Assembly: GCF_026339995.1 (NCBI RefSeq)
Contig: NZ_JAPEPT010000003.1
Span: 310,001-374,000, forward strand
Length of the DNA: 64,000 nt
Reading direction: 5' to 3'
Source of the DNA: Streptomyces sp. NBC_01481
Lineage (GTDB): Bacteria; Actinomycetota; Actinomycetes; Streptomycetales; Streptomycetaceae
A program made the position numbers and the translations under genes. A model generated the notes under the pieces. That model worked only from the letters and a program-made list of their open reading frames with translations. It searched no databases and was not told the origin of the DNA. This document shows, piece by piece, positions 53,505-63,253 of the stretch (position 1 is the stretch's first letter; the number at the start of each line of letters is the position of its first letter).

Positions 53505-55468
53505 CCATGAGCGCGGGCTGGTACCTGCGGCGGTTGTCCCGGATGGGACCGCGGGAGGTCGGCGGCCGGGTGGGCGACGCGGTGCGGAGGCGGCGGTGGC
53601 GGTCGGCGCCGCCGGACTGCCCGAGCGTGACCGGCGCCCGGTTCACCGCGGTACTGCCCGCCGGGGCGATCGCCGCAGTGCCACCGGACGCAGCGAAACG
53701 TCTCATCGCCGAGGCGGACCGGCTGATGGCGGGGCACGCCGAGTACTTCGGGGTCGACCGCGACGACATGGTCAACCCCGACTGGTGGTACGACCCGAAG
53801 ACCGGGCGCCGGGCTCCTTGGGGGTACGCCTTCGACGTGCCGTACCGGAACGAGGACGCGGTCGGGGACATCAAGCAGATCTGGGAGCCGTCCCGGCATC
53901 AGTACCTCACCGTGCTCGCCGCCGCCTACGCGATCACCGGGAACGAGCGGTACGCGGAGCGGGTGGCCGAGCACCTGCGGTTGTGGTGGGCGGCCAACGC
54001 GCCGCTGCGCGGAGTGCACTGGGTCAGCGGCATCGAGCTGGGCATCCGGCTGCTGTCCTGGGTGTGGATCCGCCGGCTGCTCGACGGCTGGCCGGGCGCG
54101 GCCGGGCTGTTCGAGGACAACCCGGTGGCGCTGAACCAGATCTGGCACCACCAGCGCTGGCTGGCCGCCTTCCCCAGCCGGGGGTCCTCTGCGAACAACC
54201 ACGTCATCGCCGAGGCCGCCGGGCAGTTCGCCGCAGCCTGCGCGTTCGGCTGGTTCCCCGCCTCGGCGCGTTGGCGAGCCGGCGCGCTGCGATCGCTGGA
54301 GCGGCAGCTGCGCGGCAATACCTTCCACTCGGGCCTCAACCGTGAGTTGGCCACCGAGTATCACGGACTCGTGCTGGAGCTCGGCCTGGCCGCGATGGCC
54401 GAGGCGGATGCCGCCGACGTGCCGGTCCCCGCATCGCTCCGGCTGGTGCTGCTGCGGATGACCGACGCCCTCGCGGCCATCGTGGACAACCGGCTGCGGC
54501 CGCCGCGCCAGGGGGACGCGGACGACGGGCACGGGCTGATCGTGGACGGCGCGGGCACCGACCGCTGGGGCTCGTTGCTGGCCACCGGGGACGCCGTGTT
54601 CGGCCGGCTCGACTGGTGGCCGGCGGTGACCGGCACCGATGTGCGCACCCCGCTGCTTGCCGCGCTCATCCGGCCGTACTCGAAGAATGGAACTGCACCG
54701 GCCGTGACCCGCCCGGCGAGCCGACCTTCCCACTTGGCTGACGCGGGCATGACCATCCTGCGCGGTCCGGAGGAGATTTGGTGCCGCTGCGACGGTGGCC
54801 CGCACGGATTCCTGTCCATCGCCGCGCATGCCCACGCGGACGCGCTGTCCATAGAGGTCCGGCACGACGGAGTCGACGTACTCGCCGACCCGGGGACGTA
54901 CTGCTACCACGGGCAGCCCGAGTGGCGTGAGTACTTCCGGTCCACCCTCGGCCACAACACCCTGCAGCTGGACGGCGGTGACCAGTCCGCCTCCGGCGGC
55001 CCGTTCCTATGGACCCGCCATGCCGGCAGCCGCGTCCTGGTCGCGGACACATCCGACACCTCCGACGGGGGGACGGCCCGCTGGTGCGCCGAACACGACG
55101 GCTACCAGGGCTCCGTGCACCGCCGCCGGGTGGAACTGACCGCCGCAGCTGAGGAGTTGCGGGTGGTCGACGAGGTGCGCGGCCCGCGCCGGGACATGCG
55201 CCTCGCGTTCCACCTCGGCCCGGCGATCACCGCGGACCTGGCGGAGAACCGGGCCGTGCTCACCTGGACCCGGGACGGCGAGGACCGCTCCGCGGTGCTC
55301 GACCTGCCCGGGCAGCTGCGCTGGCGCGCGCATCGCGGCGAGAGTGACCCGCCGCTGGGCTGGTACTCCGCCGGATTCGGACGCAAGGAACCCTCCACCA
55401 CGCTGGTCGGCACCGGTTTCGCCGACGGCGCGGAGGGGTTCACCACCGTGCTCAGGTTCCGCGGCTAG
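53501..55468 (+). CDS. Heparinase II/III family protein
   Basis: A 655-residue protein of the heparinase II/III-alginate-lyase type: an alpha/alpha toroid at about 80-370 (AAAYAITGNERYAERVAEHLR, SSANNHVIAEAAGQF and EYHGLVLELGLAAM) and a C-terminal beta-sandwich with the catalytic-looking HAHADALSIEV motif near 445 and PGTYCYHGQPEW. It would cleave uronic-acid-containing polysaccharide by beta-elimination or act on the nascent chain. No signal peptide seen. ATG 53501 overlaps the previous stop by 4 bases. Confidence 0.9.
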   Translation: MTMSAGWYLRRLSRMGPREVGGRVGDAVRRRRWRSAPPDCPSVTGARFTAVLPAGAIAAVPPDAAKRLIAEADRLMAGHAEYFGVDRDDMVNPDWWYDPKTGRRAPWGYAFDVPYRNEDAVGDIKQIWEPSRHQYLTVLAAAYAITGNERYAERVAEHLRLWWAANAPLRGVHWVSGIELGIRLLSWVWIRRLLDGWPGAAGLFEDNPVALNQIWHHQRWLAAFPSRGSSANNHVIAEAAGQFAAACAFGWFPASARWRAGALRSLERQLRGNTFHSGLNRELATEYHGLVLELGLAAMAEADAADVPVPASLRLVLLRMTDALAAIVDNRLRPPRQGDADDGHGLIVDGAGTDRWGSLLATGDAVFGRLDWWPAVTGTDVRTPLLAALIRPYSKNGTAPAVTRPASRPSHLADAGMTILRGPEEIWCRCDGGPHGFLSIAAHAHADALSIEVRHDGVDVLADPGTYCYHGQPEWREYFRSTLGHNTLQLDGGDQSASGGPFLWTRHAGSRVLVADTSDTSDGGTARWCAEHDGYQGSVHRRRVELTAAAEELRVVDEVRGPRRDMRLAFHLGPAITADLAENRAVLTWTRDGEDRSAVLDLPGQLRWRAHRGESDPPLGWYSAGFGRKEPSTTLVGTGFADGAEGFTTVLRFRG

Positions 55469-55477
55469 GGAGGACGC

Positions 55478-57010
55478 GTGGTGATCAAGAAGCGGTACTG
55501 GGCGTTGCCGACGGCACCGCTGGTGCTGGTCCTGCTGGCGGCGACCGGCTGCGTGAGCACACCAAGCGCCCCGGGGGAGCCGACCGTTGCGCCATCCACG
55601 TCCGGGGCCCGGTCCCTGGCCCGGGTGTGTGCCAAGCCCGCGGCCGGGCCGGTGAAGGCGCCGGCGGGTGCGGTGACGGTCGACCCCGCGGTGGTCGGTG
55701 ACCTGGCTGCGAAGACCAAGAAAAGCCCGCCGAACACCACGTTCTGGCTGCGGCCGGGGAAGCACAGGCTCGAATCGGACCGTTACGCCCAGATAATCCC
55801 CAAGAAGGGGAACACCTACCTCGGCGCGCCCGGCGCGGTGCTCGACGGCCGGAAGACCAACCAGTACGCGTTCGGAGGTGCCGCCCGCGACGTCACCATC
55901 CGCCACCTGACCGTGCAGGGTTTCGTCGCGCCGCAGAACGAGGGCGTGGTCAACCACGACTCGGCCGACGGGTGGGTGATCGAGCACGCGACGATCCAGA
56001 ACAACTCCGGCGCCGGGCTGATGGCCGGTGCCCGCCAGCAGGTCCGCGCCAGCTGCCTGCGCGGCAACGGACAGTACGGAATGAACGCGTACAAGGTCGG
56101 CGACCCCATCAGTGACCTGGTGCTCGAGGGCAACGAGATCGTGGGCAACAACAAGGACGACTGGGAGCGGCGGCGGCCGGGCTGCGGCTGCACTGGAGGC
56201 GTCAAGTTCTGGGCCGTCAACGGCGCCGACATCCGCGGCAACTGGGTGCACGCCAACCGCGGAGCCGGGTTGTGGGCGGACACCAACAACAACGACTTCC
56301 GCATCGAGGACAACGTGCTCGAGGCCAACGACGGTGCCGCGCTGATCTACGAGACCAGCTACAACGCGGTCATCCGGAAAAACACGATCCGGCGGAACAA
56401 CTGGGTCGTGGGCCGCACGTACGCCGACCGCGGCGACAACTTCCCGTTCGCGACCGTCTACCTGTCCGAGTCCGGCGGCGAACCACGGATCCGGGCCCGC
56501 ACGGACAAGATCGAGATCTACCGGAACGTGCTGGAGAACAACTGGTCCGGAATCACCCTGTGGGAGAACGCCGACCGGTTCTGCAACAGCCCGGCCAACA
56601 CCTCGTCCGGTGACTGCACGCTGCTGGTGAAGAAGACAGAGCGCTGCGCACAGCCGGGGATCGCCACCGCACCGCTCTACGCCGACTGCCGGTGGAAGAC
56701 CCAGCGGGTGGACATCCACCACAACCGCTTCGTGCTGGACACGTCCGTCGTCGGGTGCACGGTGGAGTGCGGCCGCATGGCGGTGCTTGCCAACTACGGC
56801 ACCTATCCGGACTGGACGCCGTACCCGGGCGAACAGGTGGCTGAGGCGATCACCCACAAGCAGCACAACCGCTGGCACGACAACGTCTACCGCGGACCAT
56901 GGAGCTTCATCGCCCACGACCCGAGCCGAAAGCTCGACTTCGGGCAGTGGCAGGGCACGCCGTACCAGCAGGACGCGGGCAGCACCTTCCGCGCACGGGA
57001 CGGTGGTTGA
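55478..57010 (+). CDS. Exported right-handed parallel beta-helix lipoprotein
   Basis: A 510-residue secreted lipoprotein with signal peptide and lipobox LAATGC (lipidated Cys near 24). The remainder is a long repetitive series of short strands typical of a right-handed beta-helix (for example VIEHATIQNNSGAG, FRIEDNVLEANDGAA, IEIYRNVLENNWSG). Beta-helix proteins of polysaccharide clusters act as lyases or C5-epimerases; no catalytic motif is certain here. GTG 55478 follows GGGAGGAC and a second in-frame GTG follows at once. Confidence 0.83.
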   Translation: MVIKKRYWALPTAPLVLVLLAATGCVSTPSAPGEPTVAPSTSGARSLARVCAKPAAGPVKAPAGAVTVDPAVVGDLAAKTKKSPPNTTFWLRPGKHRLESDRYAQIIPKKGNTYLGAPGAVLDGRKTNQYAFGGAARDVTIRHLTVQGFVAPQNEGVVNHDSADGWVIEHATIQNNSGAGLMAGARQQVRASCLRGNGQYGMNAYKVGDPISDLVLEGNEIVGNNKDDWERRRPGCGCTGGVKFWAVNGADIRGNWVHANRGAGLWADTNNNDFRIEDNVLEANDGAALIYETSYNAVIRKNTIRRNNWVVGRTYADRGDNFPFATVYLSESGGEPRIRARTDKIEIYRNVLENNWSGITLWENADRFCNSPANTSSGDCTLLVKKTERCAQPGIATAPLYADCRWKTQRVDIHHNRFVLDTSVVGCTVECGRMAVLANYGTYPDWTPYPGEQVAEAITHKQHNRWHDNVYRGPWSFIAHDPSRKLDFGQWQGTPYQQDAGSTFRARDGG

Positions 57011-57011
57011 G

Positions 57012-58244
57012 ATGGGCGCGGACCACACGTCGAAGATCGTCGGGACAGTCTGGGGGCTGCTGATCCTCAACACGCTCGGCTCCGCCGGGGCGAAGACCAT
57101 CATCCCGCTGCCCCGCTCCCTCATCCAGATGGTCACCATGGGCGCGCTGGTCGCCGCGTTCGCGCTGGCGCTGGCAATCAATCTCCGGCTGCGCATCCGA
57201 GCCAGCGCCTTCGTCTTCCTGCTCACCCTCCTACTGGTGCCGAGCGTGATCTCCAGCGCGAACCTGGAGTCCGGGTTCGGCGCGCTGTTCCGCTGCGCCC
57301 GGCTGGCTCTCTTCGTCGGCACGCTGTGGCTGCTCAGCCGCTGGTGGGACGGAAACCCGACGTTCGTCCGGCACCACATCCGGATGTACTTCGTGGTCCT
57401 CGGGTCGGTGGCCGCCGGCCTGGTCATCTCACCGGGCGCCGCCATGCCCGAGCTCTACGGCGGGCGCCTGGTCGGCGCGTTGTGGCCGCTCACCCCGCCG
57501 CAGATCGGACAGTACGCCGCGGTGATCATCGGGCTCACCGTGCTGCTCGTTCTGGGCCGCCGGACCGACAGGGGCAGCGCGGCGGTGGTCATCGTCCCGG
57601 CACTCGTCCTTCTCGCGCTGACCCATACCCGGACGGCCACGCTCGGCCTGCTGATCGGGCTGGTGCTGGCGATCGGCTCGCTCGTTCTGACCAGCGCCGC
57701 CGCCCGCCGGTTCTTCGCCTGGGCGGTGCTGTGCGCCGCCGTGGCCGCGGTGGCGTTCAGCTCCGCGCTGCAGGCGTGGTTCCTGCGCGGACAGAGCAAG
57801 GAGAACTTCTCCAACCTCACCGGTCGGGCCAAGGTCTGGGACGCCCTGCTGTCAGCCCCCCGGACGACCTCGGAGTACCTGTTCGGCGCGGGCCTCGGCG
57901 ACAAGTCGTTCGGCGGGCTGCCGATCGACAACAGCTGGCTGGCCGTTTACCACGAGCAGGGTCTGACCGGCACCGCCATCGTGGCGGCGGTCATCATCGT
58001 GCTGGGCGGCGTCGCGTTGCTGCGGCCACCGTCGCTGTCGAGGGCCTGCGCGATCTTCCTGATCAGCTACTGCGCGATCGCGTCTTACACCGAGGCCGGT
58101 CTGGGCGACGCCTCGCCGTATCTGCTGCATCTGACCGTGGCCGCCTCGCTGCTGGCGGCACCTGCCGCGGCCACTCCCCTCGCGAAGCACGAAGTTCCTC
58201 GACGACGCATACCGCATTGGGCCCGGAGATCGGAGGTGACCTGA
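57012..58244 (+). CDS. O-antigen ligase/Wzy-type polymerase
   Basis: A 410-residue integral membrane protein with about ten hydrophobic helices (first near 12-30, last near 375-395) and a hydrophilic loop with LFGAGLGDKSF and SWLAVYHEQGLTG near 290-325, the kind of loop seen in Wzy/ligase families. It would polymerise lipid-linked units on the outer face of the membrane. ATG 57012 lies just after the previous stop behind GGGACGG; GTG 57003 is an alternative. Family assignment is from topology and motif. Confidence 0.8.
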   Translation: MGADHTSKIVGTVWGLLILNTLGSAGAKTIIPLPRSLIQMVTMGALVAAFALALAINLRLRIRASAFVFLLTLLLVPSVISSANLESGFGALFRCARLALFVGTLWLLSRWWDGNPTFVRHHIRMYFVVLGSVAAGLVISPGAAMPELYGGRLVGALWPLTPPQIGQYAAVIIGLTVLLVLGRRTDRGSAAVVIVPALVLLALTHTRTATLGLLIGLVLAIGSLVLTSAAARRFFAWAVLCAAVAAVAFSSALQAWFLRGQSKENFSNLTGRAKVWDALLSAPRTTSEYLFGAGLGDKSFGGLPIDNSWLAVYHEQGLTGTAIVAAVIIVLGGVALLRPPSLSRACAIFLISYCAIASYTEAGLGDASPYLLHLTVAASLLAAPAAATPLAKHEVPRRRIPHWARRSEVT

Positions 58245-58246
58245 GC

Positions 58247-59521
58247 ATGCACATCCTCGTAGTGCACAACCGCTACGCCTCGGCGCAGCCGAGCGGGGAG
58301 AACAACGTCGTCGACCAGGAGGTGGCGCTGCTGCGCGAAGCCGGCCACCGGGTCGAGGTGTTCGAGCGGCGCAGCGACGACATTGCCGCCCGGTCCCTGC
58401 TTTCCAAGGCCGCGCTGCCGCTCCTCGTGCCGTGGAACCCGGCGGTCCGCACGGAGCTCGCCGGCCGGCTTCGCACCGAGCGGCCTGACGTCGTGCACGT
58501 GCACAACGTCTTCCCGCTCCTGTCTCCCGCGGTCCTTGCCGCCTGCGCCGACGCCGACGTGCCCGCCGTCGCCACACTGCACAACTACACCCAGGTCTGC
58601 CCGCCCGGCACGCTGCAGCGGGACGGCCGGCCGTGCACCGAGTGCGTCGGGTCCGCGCCGCTGCCCGCCGTCCGGCACGGCTGCTACCGGAACTCCCGCC
58701 TTGCGACGGTGCCGCTCGCGGTCAGCCTGTCGGTCAACCGGCGGCGGTGGTGGTCCGGCGTGGAGCGGTTCTTCTGCATCTCCGCGGCACAGCGCGACGT
58801 CCTGGTGCGGTCCGGCATGCCGGCCGAGCGGCTGGCGGTGAAGCACAACTTCGTGCCCGACCCGGGCACTTGCCGAGCGGGCGCCGGCGAGCAGGTGCTC
58901 TATCTCGGCCGACTTGCGGAGGTCAAGGGCGTGCGGCTGCTCATGGCCGCGTGGGACGAGATCGCAGCGAGCGGCGGTGTGGGCGTGCCGCTCGTGATCG
59001 CCGGCGCGGGGCCGCTGGAGCCGGAGGTGACCGCCTGGGCGGCGGGCCGGGACGACGTGCGGTACGTCGGCCTGTACGACCCCGCCCAGTGCCGGCAGGC
59101 CGTCGCGAGCTCGGTCGCCGTGGTGGCTCCCTCGACCTGGCTGGAGGCGTTCGGCCTGGTGGTCGTGGAGGCGATGGCGGCGGGGGTCCCGGCCGTCGCC
59201 GCCGGTCACGGCGCCTTCGTCGAACTCGTCGAGGACGGGGTGACCGGGCTGTTGCACCAGCCGGGCGACCCCGCCTCGCTCGCGTCCTGCGTGCGCCGGA
59301 TCGCGAACGATCCGCACCGCAACCAGGAGATGGGCCAGGCGGCCCGGCGCCGATACGAACAGGGCTTCAGCCCGGCCGTCGGCCTCGAACGCCTGGTGGA
59401 GGGGTACCGCACCGCGATCGCGGGTCGGTCCGGCGGCGGGGACACCGTGCCGTCGACAGGTAATGGAAACACTCGCTCGCGGCGGGGCACCCGCGCGAGC
59501 AGGGATGGGGGCAGTAAATGA
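58247..59521 (+). CDS. Family 4 glycosyltransferase
   Basis: A 424-residue GT4 glycosyltransferase: N-terminal HILVVHNRYASAQPSGENNV, second Rossmann half from VLYLGRLAEVKGVRLLM near 220, and the acceptor/donor signature STWLEAFGLVVVEAMAAGVP near 300 with EAF and EAMAAG. ATG 58247 is supported by GGAGG at 58232-58236. The next gene overlaps its stop by 4 bases. It adds a sugar to the exopolysaccharide unit; donor unknown. Confidence 0.9.
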   Translation: MHILVVHNRYASAQPSGENNVVDQEVALLREAGHRVEVFERRSDDIAARSLLSKAALPLLVPWNPAVRTELAGRLRTERPDVVHVHNVFPLLSPAVLAACADADVPAVATLHNYTQVCPPGTLQRDGRPCTECVGSAPLPAVRHGCYRNSRLATVPLAVSLSVNRRRWWSGVERFFCISAAQRDVLVRSGMPAERLAVKHNFVPDPGTCRAGAGEQVLYLGRLAEVKGVRLLMAAWDEIAASGGVGVPLVIAGAGPLEPEVTAWAAGRDDVRYVGLYDPAQCRQAVASSVAVVAPSTWLEAFGLVVVEAMAAGVPAVAAGHGAFVELVEDGVTGLLHQPGDPASLASCVRRIANDPHRNQEMGQAARRRYEQGFSPAVGLERLVEGYRTAIAGRSGGGDTVPSTGNGNTRSRRGTRASRDGGSK

Positions 59522-60753
59522 CACGATGCCGACTCTGCGGCTCGGCGGCGTTGGGGAGCGTCGTCGATCTGGGGGCGACCCCGCCGTGTGAGAGCTTTCT
59601 CGCCGCGGAGCAACTGGACCAGCCGGAACCGGCGTACCCGCTGCACCTGCGGGTCTGCACCGACTGCTGGCTCGCGCAGATCCCCCCGCTGATCACGCCG
59701 GAGGAGACGTTCAGCGAGTACGCGTACTTCTCCTCCTACTCGACCTCCTGGGTGGAGCACGCGCGGACGTTCGTCGCCGACACCGCAGCGCGCCTTGCTC
59801 TCGGCCCCGACGCCTTCGTGGTCGAGGTCGCGAGCAACGACGGCTACCTGCTCCGGCACATGGTCGACCGGGGAATCCGATGCATCGGCATCGAGCCGTC
59901 GGTGAACGTCGGCGCCGCGGCACGGGACGCGGGCGTGCCCACGCTCACGGCGTTCCTGGACCCGGACACAGGCTCGGCCGTCCGCGCCGAGCACGGCCCG
60001 GCGGACCTGGTCGTGGCCAACAACGTGTACGCGCACATCCCCGACGTGGTCGGGTTCACCAAGGGGCTGCGCGCCCTGGTCGCCGACGACGGCTGGGTCT
60101 CCATCGAGGTGCAGCACCTGCTGACCCTGATCGAGGAGAACCAGTACGACACGATCTACCACGAGCACTTCCAGTACTACACGGTCGCGTCCGCGACCCG
60201 GGCGCTGGCGAGCGGCGGACTCGCGCTCGTGGATGTCGAGTTGCTGCCCACGCACGGCGGCTCCATCCGGCTGTGGGCCCGGCCGACCGAGGTGGCCGGC
60301 GAGCCGACCCACCGGGTGGCCGACGTACTGGACCGGGAGAAGGCCGCCGGGCTGCAGGAACTGTCCGGGTACACCGAGTTCTCCGCCCGGGTGGCCAAGG
60401 TGCGCCGGGACCTCCTGCGGTTCCTGATCGAGGCGGCCGAGCGCGGCGAGACGGTCGTCGGCTACGGCGCCCCGGGCAAGGGCAACACCCTGCTCAACCA
60501 CTGCGGCATCCGGCCCGACCTGCTTCCGTACACGGTCGACCGCAACCCCTACAAGCACGGCAGGTACACCCCGGGCACCCGCATCCCCATCCTGCCGCCC
60601 GAACAGATAGCCGCCGACAAGCCGGACTACGTCCTCGTCCTCCCGTGGAATCTGCGGGCCGAGCTGGTCGAGCAGCTGTCCTTCGTGCACGACTGGGGCG
60701 GCCGCCTTGTCTTTCCCATCCCTGAACTGAGCATTGTCGAGGCCAAGTCATGA
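59518..60753 (+). CDS. C-methyltransferase of sugar-nucleotide type
   Basis: A 411-residue enzyme of the TylCIII/NovU-like C-methyltransferase family. An N-terminal zinc-binding part (CRLCGS at 4-9, then RVCTDCWLAQ near 47) is followed by a SAM domain (VVEVASNDGYLLRHM near 101-115) and a C-terminal domain with GYGAPGKGNTLLNHCG. Such enzymes add a methyl branch to a 4-keto sugar nucleotide. ATG 59518 overlaps the previous gene by 4 bases. Confidence 0.88.
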   Translation: MTRCRLCGSAALGSVVDLGATPPCESFLAAEQLDQPEPAYPLHLRVCTDCWLAQIPPLITPEETFSEYAYFSSYSTSWVEHARTFVADTAARLALGPDAFVVEVASNDGYLLRHMVDRGIRCIGIEPSVNVGAAARDAGVPTLTAFLDPDTGSAVRAEHGPADLVVANNVYAHIPDVVGFTKGLRALVADDGWVSIEVQHLLTLIEENQYDTIYHEHFQYYTVASATRALASGGLALVDVELLPTHGGSIRLWARPTEVAGEPTHRVADVLDREKAAGLQELSGYTEFSARVAKVRRDLLRFLIEAAERGETVVGYGAPGKGNTLLNHCGIRPDLLPYTVDRNPYKHGRYTPGTRIPILPPEQIAADKPDYVLVLPWNLRAELVEQLSFVHDWGGRLVFPIPELSIVEAKS

Positions 60754-61580
60754 AGGTCGTTCTGTTCTGCGGCGGTTACGGGATGCGGATGCGCAACGGT
60801 GCCTCCGACGACATGCCCAAGCCGATGGCGATGGTCGGCCCGCGGCCGCTGATCTGGCATGTCATGCGCTACTACGCGCACTTCGGGCACACGGAGTTCA
60901 TCCTGTGCCTCGGGTACGGGGCTCACCACATCAAGAACTTCTTCCTCAACTACGAGGAGACGACGTCCAACGACTTCGTGCTGCGCAACGGGCAGACCGA
61001 GCTGCTGTCCACCGACATCGCCTCCTGGACGATCACGTTCGCGCAGACCGGCATCGAGTCGCCGATCGGGGAGCGGCTGCGCCGGGTGCGGCACCACCTG
61101 GACGGCGACGAGATGTTCCTCGCCAACTACGCCGACGTGCTCACCGACGCCCCGCTGCCGGAGATGATCGACCGGTTCGCCCGGCGTGACGCCGGTGCGT
61201 CGATGATGGTGGTGCCGCCGCAGTCGTCGTTCCACTGCGTGGACCTGGGCGAGGACGGCCTGGTGGGGGGCATCACCGCGGTGAGCGACATGCCGCTGTG
61301 GGAGAACGGCGGCTACTTCGTGCTCCGCCAGGAGGTCTTCGACCACATCCCGGAGAACGGGGACCTGGTCGCTGACGGATGCGCCCAACTGGCCAAGCAG
61401 GGACGGCTGGTGGCGCACCAGCACCGCGGCTTCTGGAAGCCGACCGACACCGTGAAGGAACGGGCCGCACTCGACGACGCGTACGCCCGGGGCGACCGCC
61501 CGTGGGCCGTGTGGGAACGGGACGGCGCGGGTGCGAGCGCGACCGGCAGCAGGGACGGCGCCGGGGCGAGGACCGCATGA
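60750..61580 (+). CDS. Sugar-phosphate nucleotidyltransferase, glucose-1-phosphate cytidylyltransferase-like
   Basis: A 276-residue nucleotidyltransferase. The nucleotide-binding loop reads FCGGYGMRMR at 6-15, followed by MPKPMAMVGPRPLIWHVM and LANYADVLTD near 130. The GGYGMRMR loop resembles RfbF-type cytidylyltransferases more than dTDP-glucose enzymes; substrate is inferred. It would activate the sugar that the flanking methyltransferase and SDR modify. ATG 60750 overlaps the previous stop by 4 bases. Confidence 0.85.
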   Translation: MKVVLFCGGYGMRMRNGASDDMPKPMAMVGPRPLIWHVMRYYAHFGHTEFILCLGYGAHHIKNFFLNYEETTSNDFVLRNGQTELLSTDIASWTITFAQTGIESPIGERLRRVRHHLDGDEMFLANYADVLTDAPLPEMIDRFARRDAGASMMVVPPQSSFHCVDLGEDGLVGGITAVSDMPLWENGGYFVLRQEVFDHIPENGDLVADGCAQLAKQGRLVAHQHRGFWKPTDTVKERAALDDAYARGDRPWAVWERDGAGASATGSRDGAGARTA

Positions 61581-62224
61581 TCCGGCTCGGGGCCGGGCCC
61601 CTGGACCGGATCGTCGCGGTGGGCGCGCACTGCGACGACATCGCCATCGGCGCCGGCGGCACGCTGCTGACGATGTGCCTCGCGCGGCCGGGTATCCGGG
61701 TCGACGCGCTGGTGCTCTCCGGTGGTGGCGGCGAACGGGAACAGGAGGAGCGGGCCGCGCTCGCCGCCTTCTGCCCGGGCGCCGAACTGCGGCTGAGCGT
61801 GCTCAAGTTGCCGGACGGCCGACTGCCCGCGCACTGGGAGGAGGCCAAAGCCGCGGTCGAGGAGCTGCGCGGGCAGACCGAGCCGGATCTCGTGCTGGCC
61901 CCGCGTACCGATGACGCGCACCAGGACCACCGCGGCCTGGCGAAGCTGATGACCACCGCATTCCGCGACCACCTCGTGCTCCGCTACGAGATCGTCAAGT
62001 GGGACGGCGATCTCGGCCGTCCGTCGGCGTACCAGCCGCTGACGCCGGAGATCGCCGAACAGAAAGTGCGGCTGTTGCAGGAGCACTACCCCTCGCAACG
62101 GCACCGGCCCTGGTACGACCGGGAGGCCTTCCTCGGCCTTGCACGAATCCGCGGCATCGAATGCCACGCGCGCTACGCCGAGGCGTTCGCCGTCACCAAA
62201 CTCACGCTCAATCTGGGGGAATGA
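61577..62224 (+). CDS. PIG-L family deacetylase
   Basis: A 215-residue zinc-dependent deacetylase-like protein. Motif AHCDDIAIGAGGTL at 17-30 and the downstream DDAHQDHRGL carry the metal-binding His/Asp residues of the LmbE/PIG-L fold. It would deacetylate an N-acetyl-sugar, nucleotide-linked or polymeric. ATG 61577 overlaps the previous stop (ATGA). Confidence 0.88.
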   Translation: MIRLGAGPLDRIVAVGAHCDDIAIGAGGTLLTMCLARPGIRVDALVLSGGGGEREQEERAALAAFCPGAELRLSVLKLPDGRLPAHWEEAKAAVEELRGQTEPDLVLAPRTDDAHQDHRGLAKLMTTAFRDHLVLRYEIVKWDGDLGRPSAYQPLTPEIAEQKVRLLQEHYPSQRHRPWYDREAFLGLARIRGIECHARYAEAFAVTKLTLNLGE

Positions 62225-62227
62225 ACC

Positions 62228-63253
62228 TTGCGCGTACTGCTGACCGGACACCAGGGCTACCTGGGCACCGTGATGGCCCCGGTCCTCACGGCCGCCGGAC
62301 ACGAAGTCGTCGGCCTCGACGCCGGCCTGTTCGCCGACTGCGTCCTCGGCCCGCCGCCCGCCGACCCGCCGGGGCCCCGCGTGGACCTGCGCGACGTCAC
62401 GGCCGACCACGTGGCCGGGGTGGACGCCGTGATCCACCTGGCCGCGCTGTCCAACGACCCGCTGGGATCGCTGGCGCCGGACCTCACCTACGACATCAAC
62501 CACCACGCCTCCGTACGGCTTGCCCGGCTGGCCCGCGACGCCGGAGTGCGGCGCTTCCTGTACGCGTCTACCTGCTCGGTCTACGGCGCCGCCGGCGGTG
62601 ACGACCTGGTGACCGAGGACGCCCCGCTGCGCCCGGTGACGCCGTACGCGGAGTCCAAGGTGCGGGTGGAGGACGATCTGCACGCGCTGGCCGACGGCGA
62701 CTTCACCCCGGTGTTCATGCGCAACGCCACCGCCTTCGGCTACTCGCCCCGGCTGCGCGCCGACATCGTGCTGAACAACCTGGTGGGCCACGCGCTCCTG
62801 TCCGGCGAGGTTCTTGTCCTCTCCGACGGCACCCCCTGGCGCCCGCTGGTGCACGCCGCCGACATCGCACGGGCCTTCACGGCCGCGCTGACCGCGCCGC
62901 GCGAAGCGGTGCACGACCGGGCGTTCAACATCGGCAGCGAGATCAACAACGTCACGGTCGCCGAGGTCGCCGAGCAGGTCGCCGAGGCGGTATCCGGCTC
63001 GCGGGTGGTGATCACCGGGGAGACCGGTGCCGATCCGCGGTCGTACCGGGTGGACTTCTCCCGGTTCCGCGCCGCGGTGCCCGGCTTCGACTGCGAGTGG
63101 ACGGTGAAGCAGGGCGCGCTCGAACTCGCCGACGCCTACCGGAAGTTCGGGCTGACCCGGGAGGACTTCGAGCGACGCTTCACCCGGCTGGCCGTGCTGC
63201 GCGCGGCGTCCGACGCCGGCGCCGTCGACGACACCCTGCGGTGGCGCCGATGA
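62228..63253 (+). CDS. NAD-dependent epimerase/dehydratase (extended SDR)
   Basis: A 341-residue extended short-chain dehydrogenase: GHQGYLG at the N-terminus, LAALSNDP, STCSVYGA and the active-site YAESK (Tyr and Lys of YxxxK). It resembles UDP-glucose 4-epimerase and related nucleotide-sugar enzymes. TTG 62228 follows GGGGGAA. The next gene overlaps by 4 bases. Probably a step of the same sugar pathway. Confidence 0.88.
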   Translation: MRVLLTGHQGYLGTVMAPVLTAAGHEVVGLDAGLFADCVLGPPPADPPGPRVDLRDVTADHVAGVDAVIHLAALSNDPLGSLAPDLTYDINHHASVRLARLARDAGVRRFLYASTCSVYGAAGGDDLVTEDAPLRPVTPYAESKVRVEDDLHALADGDFTPVFMRNATAFGYSPRLRADIVLNNLVGHALLSGEVLVLSDGTPWRPLVHAADIARAFTAALTAPREAVHDRAFNIGSEINNVTVAEVAEQVAEAVSGSRVVITGETGADPRSYRVDFSRFRAAVPGFDCEWTVKQGALELADAYRKFGLTREDFERRFTRLAVLRAASDAGAVDDTLRWRR

